Assembly: GCA_023653785.1 (NCBI GenBank)
Contig: JAMKCH010012495.1
Coordinates: 1-64,000, forward strand
Direction of reading: 5' to 3'
Length of the DNA: 64,000 nt
Source: Ophioderma brevispina
Taxonomy: Eukaryota > Echinodermata > Ophiuroidea > Amphilepidida > Ophiodermatidae
Under the pieces are notes generated by a model. That model worked only from the letters and a program-made list of their open reading frames with translations. It was not told where the DNA came from and did not search any database. Of the stretch, positions 1 through 13,770 are shown piece after piece. Both the position numbers and the translations under genes were made by a program. Within the stretch, counting starts at the first letter, position 1, and each line of letters begins with the position of its first letter.

Positions 1-1689
1 TCTGTACCACGCTTTTGATTACGTATAATTCAAAATCCGCGCTTAATCTTCACATTTGGGTGAATTCAAAGCAGGATGCACCCCAGATATGGCTGCCAGT
101 GCGATGTTGAATGTGCGGAATCGGTATTGGTTGTATATCGGTAAATTGTGATGTGCATAGAAATAAAATCGCCTACAGTTTTTTCCGTATTCTTTTCGTA
201 TTAAAGTGTAAGGCCATGTTGATTCTGCGATCAATTAAGCTGTAACCCGTACAATCAAGGTGTTTTACAATACATCACTGACCCTCAGCCCCATTTTCCC
301 GTAATTAAAGAAAAAAATCATCTTGTTTTGTTTTTTTATGTTTTTTCCTCAATCAATTAACAAACAATCATGACAATGAGAAATTCATCACAAGAGGTTT
401 TATCAGAAAAAAAAGACACAGATCACACAAACAGACAAAAACGAACACAAAAAACGGACAAACAAAAACACAGATAGCAAACACAACAAAAGAAAAAAAA
501 AAAACAAAACAACAAAACAAAAACCAACAAAAACCAGACAATGTCATGACATAACTAAAAACAAATAGACCAATGCAATACCAGAAATAAAAAAAAAAAA
601 ATATAAAATTTATTATTAGAAAAAAAAATCAAAGGGGATGGAACATTAAATAAACAAAAATAATAATTTGTAAATAATATTCATCCACGTCAAAGGAAAT
701 TTTTGAAATTGTTTACACAATTTGTCGTTTTTTCAGCAACTTATACTCTATCTTTAAATTTAATCTAAACATTTGAGGAAGGCTGTGAAATTGGGATTAG
801 TTTGTTGAAATGGCATCTATTAGGATGTAACATTTCAAACAAAATAAGGTAAATTTACAAATGTACTATGCCGAGATGAGGGTTTTTATCACACCAAACA
901 TTTTCTCAAATTTAGAAAAATTGATATGATCACCAGTTTTTCGTCACAAGTAATGCAAAGACTCTCCCACAGAGGAGAGACCTTATCACATTCACATAAA
1001 AATGTGTTGACCAAGAGATTCAGGCACCCTGCTACAAAATGAACAATTTGGAGACTCAATTTTGCCAATTTGGGGCAGAAGAAACTTATTTGTGCAAATT
1101 GCTCTATGAAAATATTTTGTAACTAGAAGGACCTCATTGGGTTTCAATTCGTACTACTGAAATGATTTACAGTGAACAGAGGTCCAATCTGTGTCCCCGT
1201 CAACATCTAAAATATCATGCCATAATTTCAGAATCAGCAGGATGTCATGAAACCTTAAGAATATTATAAGCATTCTTTGGGAACTTTAGCTGCTTGAAGC
1301 AGATCCGTGAAACCTTATCAAAAATATTATCCACATTATTTCTTTGGGTTATAAAACCAATCAATGAAATGGAATTCATAAGGAGATTATACTTGCGTCT
1401 ATCCTTCAGGGGATCTTAGTATTCAATAACTAAGTCTTCAAATGTTTTACAACGTTGTATCCCTATCAAGATCTGACAGATAAGCAATTACCTCTATCTA
1501 GCCACTCTGGGTAAAAAAAGAAAACGTTTAGTCTCGAGGTGGACATTTTGGTTCCACCCAATAGGTTTTCTTGAAGGAAAATGTCACCATGAACCTAAAT
1601 TTTCCTTGATCTTATTTCTATACAAGTACCACGTCCATCAGTGGTGTAGCTCCATATATCCTTTTCTATATCCTTTCTTCAATGAATCA
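1..1689. other. AT-rich non-coding stretch
   Basis: No gene, RNA or repeat boundary is recognised here. About 310-660 is strongly A-rich on the plus strand, with broken runs of CAAAA/ACAAA type that look like simple sequence or an old poly-A tail. The only open frames are below 70 codons and have no domain likeness. Confidence 0.6.
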
Positions 1690-2144
1690 CAAAACATATC
1701 AAGTTTTTAACAATATGACGCAATCATGCACAGCAAATTTGTTATTAGGCCTATTTGGCATGTTTGGGTGCCAAAGTAAGCATACACATGTTATTACCCT
1801 AAAAACTAGAAAACGAATTTAAGTCATTATTTGCTTATACAGTGCATCATAAGTAACAATAAGCCATTTTTTTTGGCATTGTAACGCAATAAAGTATAGT
1901 GCAGGTGGCAACCCACCCCCCCCCCCCCCACACACACCAAACACCCATAACCTTCCACTTTGACGGGGCACCCCGACGCCCCTGAAGGTAGTACCCTCCA
2001 ATCTTTTTCCCTGAAATGGCCGCAAAGGATAAACTATTACACATAAAAGCCGTAGATCATATTCGTTTTTGCGTTTTTGTGCGACCGGAATCAAATCCGT
2101 TGGGGTGGTAACTGCCCCCCTCCTGGTTTGGAGGACGATGTTAA
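1690..2144 (-). mobile_element. Truncated or diverged piggyBac-like MITE copy, inverted relative to the 52.6-kb copy
   Basis: Read on the minus strand this matches 52,629-53,160: shared blocks include the stretch around 2,045-2,100 (AGATCATATTCG...GTGCGAC), the block near 1,770-1,870 (ACATGTTATTACCCTA, CATCATAAGTAACA) and GTCATATTGTTAAAA near 1,715. It ends at a TTAA at 2,141-2,144, adjoining a terminal sequence (CATCGTCCTCCAAACCAGG on the minus strand) related to the CCCTTGTCCGACCAAGG end of the better copy. The other end is not found. The C11-14 run at 1,917-1,930 lies inside. No transposase is encoded. Confidence 0.65.
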
Positions 2145-2284
2145 ACATCATGACTTTTTTCGTGACCTTTGTTTTGTTTCGTGTTTCGTAAAGGTTAACA
2201 ATTCGATCAAACTGCCTATGAACCGTTTGTAAATACGCAACATAACCGTAAATCGAACTCTATAGCCACTCTAACTTATATCTA

Positions 2285-2580
2285 GCTCGAAAATGCATCG
2301 CTAACTCTAATTCGAACTCAAAAAGGAATTCGTTACGCGAGCCTAAAAAGCAACTCGAATCTCAAAGCAACTCGAAAACTCTAAAAGCAACTCGAACTCT
2401 AAAAGCAACTCGAACTCGAACTCTTAAAAGCAACTCGAACTCATAAAAAGGAAAACTTTCGAACTCGAACTCTAAAAGCAACTCGAACTCTAAAAGCAAC
2501 TGAAACTCGAACTCTAAAAGCACTCGAACTCTAAAAGCAACTCGAACTACTCGAACTCGCAACTCTACTCGACCTCATAA
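2285..2580. repeat. 18-bp minisatellite, AACTCGAACTCTAAAAGC unit
   Basis: About a dozen imperfect copies of an 18-mer built from AACTCGAACTCTAAAAGC, with variants in which CGAACT is doubled. Periodicity is clearest between 2,340 and 2,560. It has an open frame on the minus strand made only of R, V, F, L and E, which is the repeat read through and not a gene. It is followed by a poly-A run (2,614-2,635) and then the dispersed 402-bp repeat. Confidence 0.9.
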
Positions 2581-2602
2581 AAAATATTACTAATAAAATT
2601 AA

Positions 2603-2634
<32 letters not shown>

Positions 2635-2635
<1 letters not shown>

Positions 2636-3036
2636 TAGATTATAAATGCATTTCATGCAAAATGTTAACCAAGTAGAAGAATTTTTTTATAGTTTTCCAC
2701 TTCCCTGCTGTTCTACCCGACCTTATAGAAAATTGGTGTTAGCGTATGCTCTGAAACATACTAAATCATCTCATTACATACAGTCGAAGTTTTCGGCTCA
2801 TTAAGCATTCTCATTATACCAAAAAAAGTATCGTATCTCTTTGAAAATTAGCGATAAGGTATTTTGCCTCCAGTGGTGGGGAGGGGGGTCTGGACAAGAA
2901 CTTCCCATAGGATTTGTTTCATGAAAATTTGCAATGAAAATGATACCCACAGACATTATTCTTAAAAGGAAATTTTAAAAATCAATCAGTTTGGGAATGT
3001 AGTGCGAAACATTGATTCCTGCGCGCTTAAAAGTGG
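2635..3036 (+). repeat. 402-bp dispersed repeat, copy 1
   Basis: Nearly identical (by eye over 90 percent) to 24,865-25,268 in the same orientation. Both begin at TAGATTATAAATGCAT and end at GCGCGCTTAAAGTGG or similar, after which the sequences diverge at once. Differences are mostly single-base indels. A run of over 20 A residues adjoins the left edge of this copy only. No terminal inverted repeat or coding frame was seen, so the class is unknown. Confidence 0.85.
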
Positions 3037-5500
3037 ACAGAAGGATACAAATTTCTAATCAAAGTTGCATATGCTCGGTTGTGGAAAACGACGCGAACAT
3101 TTCCAAGGTTTATTGGGAAAACAAGCCCGAACGAAAAGAGAAAACCGGAAACTTGTTTTGATTAATCGCCCCCAAATTTGAATTTCTGTCGATCCCAAGC
3201 TCACTTTGTCCCAATTGGACAAAAACAATGATACGCGGTTACCCATGACGCACATGACCAAAGATTGAGATAGTGGCCTTTAAATGGAATTAGTATTTTG
3301 ATGTATGTAATTTTACACAATTACCTCAAAAATTGGGGAGAAGTTTTGATGCGTTTTTATTGATACGCCCGTAAACATTCGTGTATCATCTATAGCACCA
3401 CCAATAAAGGTAGTATTTTTAATCGCCCACTCGGACGTCATTATGAATAAAGATTACCTTGGCCACCGGTCATTCATGAATGATAAATGTATAGTACATG
3501 ATAAATGTATAGTACGTGTTATTTTAAAAGCAAAAAATTGAATGAGTTCATTTTCCCTCATAGGAATGCGTGTTTGTTTCAGCAATACACGGGGGAGGTT
3601 TTTGTTGAAGACTTAAAGCCATGCTGCCGTTTATAAAACGTTTCTGTTTAATTCTAAATTACTTTGAGACGGATATTGCAGTATGTATAAAACTCATTAA
3701 AATAGGTAGGAGGACGACCGACGAAAATATGGCACAGTTGATTGTCATAATTCCGTTTCCATATTATAATTTGTGACAATTGATTGTCTCAAATAACTCA
3801 CAATATATAAACAAAATTAAAAAAAAGGTAAAAATAAGAGTTTCAGACCAGCAGAGAGATACATCATCGAAGCTATTTTTTTTTTAATTTTCAAATTTAG
3901 TCTAGTAAAATATAACAATAATTTCATACTATCTATATTATTGCCAAACACACTACGCTAAACTGTGCGTTTTACTGTTATATTTATTTTTGGCTTTTCC
4001 AAGCGGGCCGAAATGGTCCCAAGGTTGCATCCCAGATATAAACAAGTTCCGATAAAGAAATAACAAATGAAAAAGTGACATTTGGAGGAAAAAAGTCGTT
4101 TTATGATCTGCTAAATTCTCTAATCACGATTAATATCCGTTGTCATTTTAGTCCTTGATCGTTAAAATATGGATTTCAATTTTTAACTGTGACATCATTG
4201 TACCGACCTAGTTATGCAATAGATCTTTCATGGTTTTGTACAAAAGTCACACTTCAAAATTCAGTTTAAATGTTTAAACGTGACTGGGTGAATTTTATGA
4301 ATTTTATTGTGTCTAAATATTGGTTTACAAATTAAATGAAACAAAAGAAGTCTCTCTCTCTCTCTCTCTCTCGCATCATAATTCACTTTCATATAGAAGT
4401 GTATGTAGAATAATAACAACTGCAACTCATCAACACCGCTCCCTTTTGATCTGTAAATTGATTTCACATTTGACTTTTAAATTGGACATTGTTGATCAAA
4501 ATTGAAATGGAATGTTGTGATCCATAGTCTCGATATGTATTGTTGATATGATATATGTTGATATGTATATATTATTTGAACTGTTGACATATAAATGTTT
4601 TTTATGCGTGTCTAATAATACTTTCATCTTCGATCACTTCCGCAACGGCGCACTGGACGTCAATCATTGGTCTATAACACATATTAACATACCTTCAGAA
4701 TCTACAGACAGCTTTTAAATCATGAAGATATTAAATAAGTATTTAAATATATTTAATTAAGCAACTCAGTGTGACCCTTCTCTTAAAATTAACACTGTTT
4801 TAAAGCCGCGCAATTTAAGCCTGGAGCTAGCAGACATTTGTAACACATCTCATGTATAGAATGTTTTAATGATTAAATTTGTAAACAACCCGAGAGGGAC
4901 CTCTGGAATATGATTCTTAATGGTGCCTTAAGGGGGGGGGGGGTAGACAAAGATTGCATAAGGGTCAATTGTTTGAATTGATCCATGTTGAAAGGTATAT
5001 CATGTTACTTGCTAACAATAAGGGTTAAAAGTATAACTGAATTGGAGTCTTGAGGATAAGAAGGTGGTGTTACCGACTTATTTTATTTCCCGCCATTTTG
5101 ACATTGGCATTTTACGCTCCTTTTCATGCAAAACCAAAACAGCCACTGGGGTTATAGGTTAAGGAAACAGGTGATCCCAAAGTCATGGATGGGGGTGGTT
5201 GCACCACGCTCCCTTTTCGCGGAGAGAAGTACAAGCCACTCCTGAGTACGGGGGGGAACCCCGGGGGGCATGGATATCGAATTATATCAATGGCATAGCG
5301 ATATCCCGGTCGGTGGGGGTGGGGAGACAGGTTTTGTTGGACATAAACTTTATGCCACGGCCGATTCTGAAAAAATCCTATAAAATACCCAACAATACAT
5401 TCTACGGTGTTAAATATCTGATTCGGTCATTAATAATATCAAGGTTTATTTAATCTCAAATAGTGGCCTGTAGCCAAATGCTAGAGACTTTACAACTTAA
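3037..5500. other. Non-coding stretch with small simple repeats
   Basis: Nothing gene-like is seen. It holds an 18-bp perfect tandem duplication (TGATAAATGTATAGTAC, 3,481-3,516), a CT dinucleotide run (4,351-4,371), a G10-11 run at 4,932 and a G/C-rich patch at 5,190-5,340 with several G and C runs. Confidence 0.6.
4351..4371. repeat. (CT)n microsatellite
   Basis: Uninterrupted TC/CT dinucleotide run of about 21 bases. Confidence 0.9.
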
Positions 5501-5739
5501 TAATACTAGACAGAAACAATGCAATGGACGGCAGCAGGCTTAAACAGCGACATTATTGCCACACATTTCAAACACCATCACGAAACACACACCGGATGGG
5601 TAGTGCAAGGTTTCATGGTTCATTTGACCACCCCATTTTCAAATGAACCAGGAAGAAAGGGCATTCAGGTTCTTAATCAATATATGTTATACAAATCAAA
5701 TACCAAAAGAGTTCCCGAATACAATGCCAGCAAGTGAGT

Positions 5740-5812
5740 CCCACTGAGATTCGATCCGTGGACCCTTTGCTCCAGAGGGAAGCTTGCTAACCGCTATAGA
5801 CCACGCAACTTC
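5740..5812 (-). repeat. tRNA-like relic, possible SINE head
   Basis: On the minus strand the segment reads like a degenerate tRNA: GCGTGGTCTATAGCGGTTAGC resembles the A-box arm of a Glu/Gln-type tRNA, and GGATCGAATCTC resembles a B box (consensus GGTTCGANTCC). The anticodon stem does not pair, so it is not a functional tRNA gene. It may be the 5' part of a tRNA-derived SINE whose body would lie at about 5,500-5,740, where no second copy exists in the window to define the end. Confidence 0.5.
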
Positions 5813-8646
5813 CTCACATTTCTGTCATATATATTGCGAAAAAACAGCTTGCTTCAAAAAAGTCATACCATTAAACGATTCCTATGTGTTAACTTCACAA
5901 ACCTCCAAAATCCTTACATCTAGTTTGAACATCAGTGTGCCCCCCCCCCGATGGTCGTTCTCTTCAATTGATACAAAAAATGAGTACCCAAAATGCATAC
6001 AATTAGTCAGAATGACGTTAGAAAGTTCGCATATCAGCGTCAATTCCCATGGTGTTAGAAGCTAAAAAATGTATGAATAAGGAGGAAAATGCCAAAGGGA
6101 AAACTGTTGAAAAATGGGGAAATCTTTAAAAAAATGAGGAAAAAACAGGTGATCCGCTTTCATGTTTTTTTGGGGGGGGGGGCTCTACCTGATTGGAAAT
6201 GACTACCGTTATATACACAGAGCGTTTGTTTCTATACTGAAGGTTTAAGATAGTGAATTGTAAAAATTTGTATTTCCACCATATATCAAGGATTTTCAAA
6301 GTTCTTTAACTGACGTCATAATGGTAATGCCGAGTCTGGAAGTATGCTTACCGAGCAAAGTGGAGATTTAAATATTTTAAAATATTTTTGACATAGTGTT
6401 AAGATTATAGAAGCCGTTTTCTCTAAGTTTTTCACGATTTGCCAGGTCAGACTTGGGCACCTTTAAGTCTCACTATCATACAGTATTGCCACGGGGCTCT
6501 AATTCATCTAATGGTAGGCAGGACTGGAATAAACGATTTTCTTACAAGTTTCATTCAAGTAAATATAAAATCGCCAATGACTCTTTGGGAGAACGAAATA
6601 ACGTCAAAGGTGCAGCAAGAGATTTCACATACCAGGAGTCCCCAAAACTATAAAGCCCCTGATTTGCACATTGATGTAAAGCTTCCCATAAAAAAATATC
6701 CACATCTGAAAGGATACAGATGCGAAAAAAATGAATTATATTGAAATATAAGCAAATCAATTTTTTTTAGCCAACAGATAAGAATCTAATATATATGAAA
6801 TAATTTTGACACAATCATACGGATACCTTGAAATCTCCTGTTGCACTAATTTCGATGAAGAATGCCTATTCACATCTATTCAAAATTAAATGAACAAAGC
6901 AATTGCACCCAGAAGCAAAGATGACCCAAGAAGATATCTCAACACATCTCTAACATGAACAACAGCTGTTGTTTTGTTTGACGAACGTCTAGTTGTGTTT
7001 CTCAATCTGAGATTCCCAATGGTCTAGGTAAGAGATTACTGGTGCACTAAATATTTCATCACCTAAGACGTTTGCCTGTCTTATGTATGAAACTCACGCG
7101 GATTATGTTGGCAGTGTATGAAGAATTGCATTTGAGATAGCCACCAAGTATTGTCCCCGGCCAGCGATAACTTGCTCCTTAACAGTAAACATGTCCATTA
7201 TCAGTGAATATTGTAGAAAGAGGATCAATGTCCAATGACGGATCTTCCAGTCTATTACGACAGTTGCTGTATCACAGGGCTTCTCCCTATACTCAAAACT
7301 ATTTTGCATCCTTGAGCATCTTGAGATATGGAGGGGGAGGAAATTAACATTGGTTAAATTTGTAAACTTTTCATACTGGATTAAAAGGTGTAGAGATGTG
7401 TTCGTCTGGTACTAAGGATTAAAAAAGAGGTATAGTTTGCTATATATAGAACACAGCTGTTTGAAAGTCTAGTCTCATTTATTATGACAAAACGAGAATA
7501 AAAAAAAAAACAAAAAAAAAAACGGCGACACACTTTTCACGACTAAGTTGAAGTATTTATGCCACTAACTACATCATGTGTAAATTTGATGAAATTTCAT
7601 TGCGGGCAAATATCATTTTTCATAATAATCTAGTTTTACACGTCTTTTTATGGGAAATAGGCATATAGAGGGCGCTATACAACTAAACCTATTATACATT
7701 TGTTAGCCCAATATGTTTTTTTTTTTCGATTTTTGCGGATTTACTAGTCTTACAAATGTCCCTACTTATATCAGTTGTCAAAATAATGTCGCCATTGCTT
7801 AAAATTGCTCGAAAAATAAAAGAGACAATTTGCATGGGGTCAAACAGCTGTGAGGACAATTAATTTAACACAGTAGGCCTGCAGTGGTTCAAGGTCACTT
7901 TGGGGTTAATAAATTGATAATGAACAGATTTCTCTCAAAATGGGCTCAAAATTCTTAATGCTTATAGATACTAATGTAAAATAAAAGTCATGTGACTTGT
8001 TTGACATTGGTGAATATATTTAAAGGGGGAAATAGTGATAATGCTCACATGGTTTATAAGTGATCAGTACTCTGGTACCTTATGATAGATATCTTTGAAA
8101 CGAATTGGATCAATATAGATGTTTACCCCATGAGGACCATGAACAGCTCGGCCCTGTTATGGCAGCACTACGCAACTCGAAATTTTGACTTTTTGAGATA
8201 AAGTTATTTTGGGCAATTTGGGGGTACTGCTTTCATTTCACAAAGTCTTAAATACTTCCCTTCTGAGATAGCACATCCTAACTCGGGTGCGTTTTATCAT
8301 TATGAAGGTATTTTTTTTCGGCAAAACTGCGTATCTCTTAGTTACTTGTCATCGTCTATCTTCTCTCAAATTCGCTGATTATTGCATGCAAAACTACGTA
8401 ACAGAAAACCTCCGTTCTATTATGCCACGTTTTGCTATACAAATTAATGGGACTACATAGGCTAAGATCAAAACAAAAAGGTCAAAAATAAACTACAAAA
8501 TGTTTGCAAACAACACAAGAATTGTGATTCTTTTTTAAATGATATTTTGTGTTCATTGAAATATAGCATGTGTTTTTTGCCATTTTCCCAAATTCTTATG
8601 GCAAAACTATGTAACTTGACAAATTTTGTTGTAATTCTGAAATGGT
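5813..8646. other. Non-coding stretch
   Basis: No supported gene. There are C- and G-runs (5,941-5,950, 6,172-6,182) and poly-A tracts near 7,500. The 101-codon frame at 6,439-6,744 has no signal peptide, domain or composition that separates it from chance. Confidence 0.55.
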
Positions 8647-8922
8647 TTAAAGGTCCCAGGAAATGCAAATAGAATTGATGTGGTTTGTGTCAAGTCTACA
8701 AGGAGGGACTCTAAAGCATTCAATTTTTGGGTTGGTGATGACATCATTAGTGAAACTATTAATTTTTCAGAGAGTCTATTCATGACACTGACTGAAAATC
8801 AAAGTTCTTACATGGGAGGGTCATCTAGTAGTGCATTCTTTTTTCTGGCCTGTTATGGAATGGAAGGTCCCGAAAGATTTTAGTAGGTTTATCACTCTTC
8901 ATTCCTGGGACCGAATCATTAA
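8647..8922. mobile_element. Putative small inverted-repeat element (MITE-like)
   Basis: An inverted repeat GGTCCCAGGAAATG (8,652-8,665) / CATTCCTGGGACC (8,900-8,912) closes a 260-bp segment, and TTAA lies outside each arm (8,647-8,650 and 8,919-8,922). The right arm has six extra bases between the repeat and TTAA, so the exact ends are uncertain. It contains a 67-codon frame with no known domain. No second copy occurs in the window. Confidence 0.45.
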
Positions 8923-11900
8923 ACCTCAAATTTATGGATATACAGAAATGATATGATAAATATTATTAGCGTATTCAGCTCAGCTTAATTACTGTATAAG
9001 AAATGCAAACGGGCAAACTTCAAAGGTCGTTATGCCATAAAAGGCCGAGTTTTTGGGTCAGGAAACAAAAAGGGTTGAAAGTAGTTATTAGGCCGTGGCG
9101 GAGCCGACTTCTTTCTTTTCCGGGAGGAGGGGGGTTAGTCACAATATTTCGGAGGAGGGGCAAAAGCGAAATTCTGGCGAAAAAATATTCGAAAGTTTGA
9201 GATTTTTAAACCAATTTTGACGCAATTTTGTGATTTTGTCCTCCAAAAACCGCCATTGTCTATGTACTGGCCCACAGGAGTAGATGTGGACTGCACTGAA
9301 ACGGCCACTGCGAAACTGATGAATAAATTCTTACCAAAGGTGTCGGTTAAATGATGAAAATGCTATGCTTGGCCAGGAGTCATGGCACAGATGTCTTACA
9401 AGGTTGGATGGCCAAATTAAAATACACGATTTCTCCAATGCTGCGTAAAGAATTATTTTTGTAGTTTAAATGTGAGTGGTATTAAAATAAAAAACGGTTA
9501 AGTAATGGCTTAACAACATTTAAATAAATATTTATTTCATCTTGATATTTCAATTTGAAACATCTGATTGAATTTTTGAAGTAGGACTTAAAATAAAATA
9601 TAATCTTCAAAAACATAGTACAACTTGTAGTAATATTGATATGAGTGCGTAAATTTTTACCCTGGCCATTAAAATAAAATTCTATATCTACCTCTCACTG
9701 GAAGACAGACCTAAAACTCTTAGTGAGGTCTCAATCATTTTGAAATTCTATTAATTTCAAAATCAATGCTTGTGTGATGGGTAAAGTTACAGTAGCCGGT
9801 GACCAATGATTATGGCTTGGCCTCCTTAGTTATGAAGGACAGACCATGCATGTTGTCCCTTTTCCGCCGAACATTTTAAGGAGGAAACCTGATATTCGGA
9901 AAATTTACCACCTAACCTACGAACGAAAAAAAAAAAAGCCATTTTGTGAAAGTTGCGTCGGTGTACTAAGTTTACACTATTGAATTTGTGACAAATGCGA
10001 CGTTTAGAGCACTTTTTTCTTAGATTCCAGTTAAACCACTGTGATTTATGGCAATGCTAAAAAAGGTCCCCTTGGGCACCCAGTTATTAACAAATTCTAC
10101 CATTTACCCACCTCGGCATTAATTTACTTAACAAAGGGGGAAGCCCTCTAGAACCAGGTTGGTGATTTGTAAGTGTTGTTCACATAACACGGTGCATGAG
10201 TATTGCTGTCTTATCTTGTTTCTTTGCAAAGAAAATCGTATGAGTGTGCACATTTAAAATAAATTAAATCGTACAAAGAAGTTCACAAACGCCCATGCCA
10301 AGAAGGAAGTGGCTAAAACATTTGATTTTTACATTTCTCATTATGAAATAAAAACATTAAACCAATATTTCCGCATCATATTTCTAGTCCCTAGTTAAAA
10401 TTGTATTTAAGTGGTTAATATCACAAAATGTCGCGACACCCGCGCCACAAATCAGTTTGAATTGCTCACTCGAAGAAATCGTATTTTCTTGACGCAATCT
10501 ACAACCTGATTCGAAATAATATTTTTAAGTGCAAGTTTGATTAATTATTGATTTGCAGGCTACTTAAAAGTCACGAACTAGATACCCAAGAGGGTTTTAT
10601 ATTAGTTGCAGAAACGAAAGAAAACGTAATTTAACAGAATCAAACAGTGCCCAGTTTTGTATTATATTTTAAAGGTGCTTCAAATAGAATTTTGTATTTA
10701 AAATAAGGGTTGATTATGAGAGTAAATCAAGAAATGGAAAATACTTTTTTTTTGTTTTAAATGCATAAATGGGGAAAGATGACAGAAATCTGTTATAAAT
10801 ATATTAATGAAAACGGACAACAAAACGCAAAAAACAAAACAAACAAGACAAATCAATAAAGCCAAAATTAACAAACTAGAAACCACGCACTGGAGATAAA
10901 ACATTGTAGTTTGTCAATCGCGAAGTTAACTATTCTAAATATGAGTAACGAATAAACCATAACGACAAATATTTTAATAATTATTTTTAAAAACAAAAGG
11001 CAGGATAGAGCCAACCATTTTTTGCAGTTGAAAGACATTTTTCAACTTTTTGAAGGTGAACCTGCTTAACAAGCTTAGGTAAAATTGGAAGAGGGGAATT
11101 TGACAGCGGGTTACCTAAGGCCAAAAAAAAAATGGTTTGTCTCAAAGCTGACGCGCGCGGTTTGTAAATTCGCCGAAAATGAAAAAAAAGTTATGAGGAA
11201 CTTTTTTTATTTTTTTTTTCAAAAAAAAAGTCATGAACTCCGAATTTTGTGGAAAACTGTTTTTTTTAATATTTTTAAAAATGCACGATTCACGCCAATC
11301 TGCGACTCTCGGCGGTGAGAAATGACTATTTACGTTGACGTGAGTGCATAGACGATAATACTGGGCACCAGCGTGCGAAGGGAAAACAACTACAACACAC
11401 CAAATACAATGGCAATATACTTCCGGTAAAGTGTGCAAGCTCCGAAACGGGTGGAGGAACTGGCAATAAAGTGCTGTTAGCGTCCGCATATCGCAAAACC
11501 AAATTGAGACCCCCATGGCATTAAATTACATATTAAAGTTTTATCGATGTGCAACCATTGATATATGATTCCTTGCAAAATCTTTCCGCTTCAGTTCAAT
11601 CGCGCATTCAACACAGGTATATTTTACGTTATTTCATGCGGCACTTTATTTACTTGTGTGTGCGGTAATAGGTCAATGCAAAACGTGCGTATATAGGCCC
11701 TTGCACAGAGGCTAAATTATGTTAAATGGACTTTTGTTTGTCCTCCAGATCAACCAAGCATGAGAAGAGAAGAATAACAATACATGCACCGCGTTCACCT
11801 GAACATTGCGTTCTTCTGCAGGGTGGATTCCTTTGTATTCTCTGCATGTTGGGTTTCAGGGCAGGTCTGGCCAAGATAATCTATTGACCTGCCGTGCAGG

Positions 11901-13589
11901 TGCCCTATAACATGTGCTACGGAAAGTAACGATGGATACAGTTTCTCAAAGTTAAGTTGAATCTGCAACATTAAACAATGGAGCTTCCACAAAACTGTGA
12001 TAAGAACCAAAACTCTTAAAGATATTGCCATTGAAATCTGTTTGGGGGAAATCATGTGTGGACCGAGGCAGGAAATCGCTGATGTTGATACTAGCTGATA
12101 CTGCCATGACTGCGGAATTCGATACCATGGTGTGATGTACAAGCAGGGGTGAAAGTGGCGACAGTGGTGCATGCACATTGAATTTTATTGCCGGGAGCAC
12201 AAAAGAGTTTGTGAAAATTAAAAAAAAAAAAAACAAAACAGAAATTACCCGCATTACTTTTCAAGCCACTCATCAGCTTTGATTGGACAAACTATTTTTT
12301 TTTTGGCCCTTAATAGACTTTGTTTTCAAAAAATAGTGACGGTTTCAGACAAGAAATTGGACAGGAAGTACAAAACTAGTTCGTCATTCGAATCTGTTAT
12401 AAAATTTGAATAGTTCTCAGAATTTTGAAATTATAGCACCAAATGCGAGGATTGCATATTTTTGGACAGTCTGTATGGTCCTCCCGACTCATAGCCCATC
12501 TGCAAAATGAAGAATAGCGCCTCGATCATTTGCATTCTTCTAAAAACATTAGGTCCAGCTGTATTTCCTTGTGTCTATGTGAGCGCGGAATGCCTCCAGG
12601 GGGGACTATTGTATTGTACACATTGAACATCAGTTTCCATCACCCATTTAAAAACAGCTACAGCATGGTCTAAATATATTTATTTGGTTGTAAATCGTGA
12701 CGGGTAACTCTGATTTAATGTTAATATTAGCCGACTTTTAATGGCATCGGGTGGCCGAATTTCACAGCAGCCGACAAAATCCCGCTGGGTTATTGTTAAG
12801 ACTGCCATTGTCAAACAGACTTAGTAGGGTCTGTGAAAATGTGATATCCGGGTTTAATAATAAGGATTTAAAACAAAAATACGTGACCGGTTAGAAGTTC
12901 GTCTGTAAAACGGTTTCAGGTGGTATAAAAGGAACCATTTTTGACAAAAAAATTCCTACACGGTCTTCGATTTTTCTTGGGAAATTCGAACTAAAGGTTA
13001 CACACCACTAACTCACTTATACACAGTAGTCTATGGGGAAATGGCAACTTTGAGCATGTTTCTTTCACATTTAAAACTCTCAGAGAGGAATACAACAACA
13101 TCAGCCCAAAGTACAAGCTGAAATCACCAAATAACCAAATTTTGAACATATGATGACCAGAAAAATTTTTAGTTACGAATCACCAAACATGCCCGATGTC
13201 AGACCGGCAACCCAAGATTTTCTATAGTCGCCAAAGTTGCAAATTGGCAAATCGATGAGTAAATTTCATCAAATTCACTGTCCAAATGCCGCTTAGTTTG
13301 AGAAAACATACCAGTCTACCATGTCAATCATGATATTTCATCACTTTCTTAATATAACTAGTGCGTTTTCAGACATTTTAAAGCACTTTTTCCAGATGCC
13401 ATGCAAGAAAGTAGTCCATCCAAGATTTTTGATCCTTACGGCAGCCAGGTTAGTGGTGTATAACCTAAATGTCCGTGTTTTCAAATGGCAGTAGTGCGTG
13501 AACTGATGTTGGTGTAATCCATGCACAGCGGGATGTTGTTGGCTGCTGTGCCGAATTCTTTTCCATAAATAGGTTGGAAAATGTTTTTC
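8923..13589. other. Non-coding stretch
   Basis: No gene recognised on either strand. A G-rich patch at 9,090-9,165 (GGCCGTGGCGGAGCC then GGGAGGAGGGG) resembles the edges of DNA transposons, but no partner end was found. Overlapping minus-strand frames at 11,142-11,516 (124 codons) and 11,795-12,178 (127 codons) lack domains, signal peptide and splice-supported extension. Confidence 0.55.
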
Positions 13590-13599
13590 AGTACTTTAG

Positions 13600-13770
13600 T
13601 GCTAACCTCCCCCCCCCCCACACACACACACGCGAAATCGTTACGGATTGTTCAGCTACAACGGTGAAGAATAGAGCACTGGATTCAGTTGACATTTTAC
13701 GCAAACTTAGTTTCACGTTATTCCGTTGCCGTCTATGGAGACCGGACTATGGCCCCGGGCGGACCATATC
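13600..13770 (+). repeat. Diverged copy of the 160-200 bp GGACTATGG repeat family
   Basis: Shares GAAGAATAG.GCACT, TCAGTTGAC, TTTCAC.TTATTCCGTTG and TATGGAG.CCGGACTATGGCC in order with 55,589-55,770 and, more weakly, 61,549-61,714. The left part of this copy is replaced by a C-run and an AC run. A fragment may also lie near 12,470-12,540. Confidence 0.6.

Noticed and set aside
2362..2562. Minus-strand frame rich in R, V, E and F
   Set aside because: Direct readout of the 18-bp minisatellite.
2285..2580. Possible CRISPR array
   Set aside because: The repeats are directly tandem with no unique spacers of constant length, and the genome is eukaryotic.
11142..12273. Overlapping minus-strand frames of 60-127 codons
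   Set aside because: No domain likeness, and different frames overlap each other; parts read poly-A/T tracts as Lys/Phe runs.
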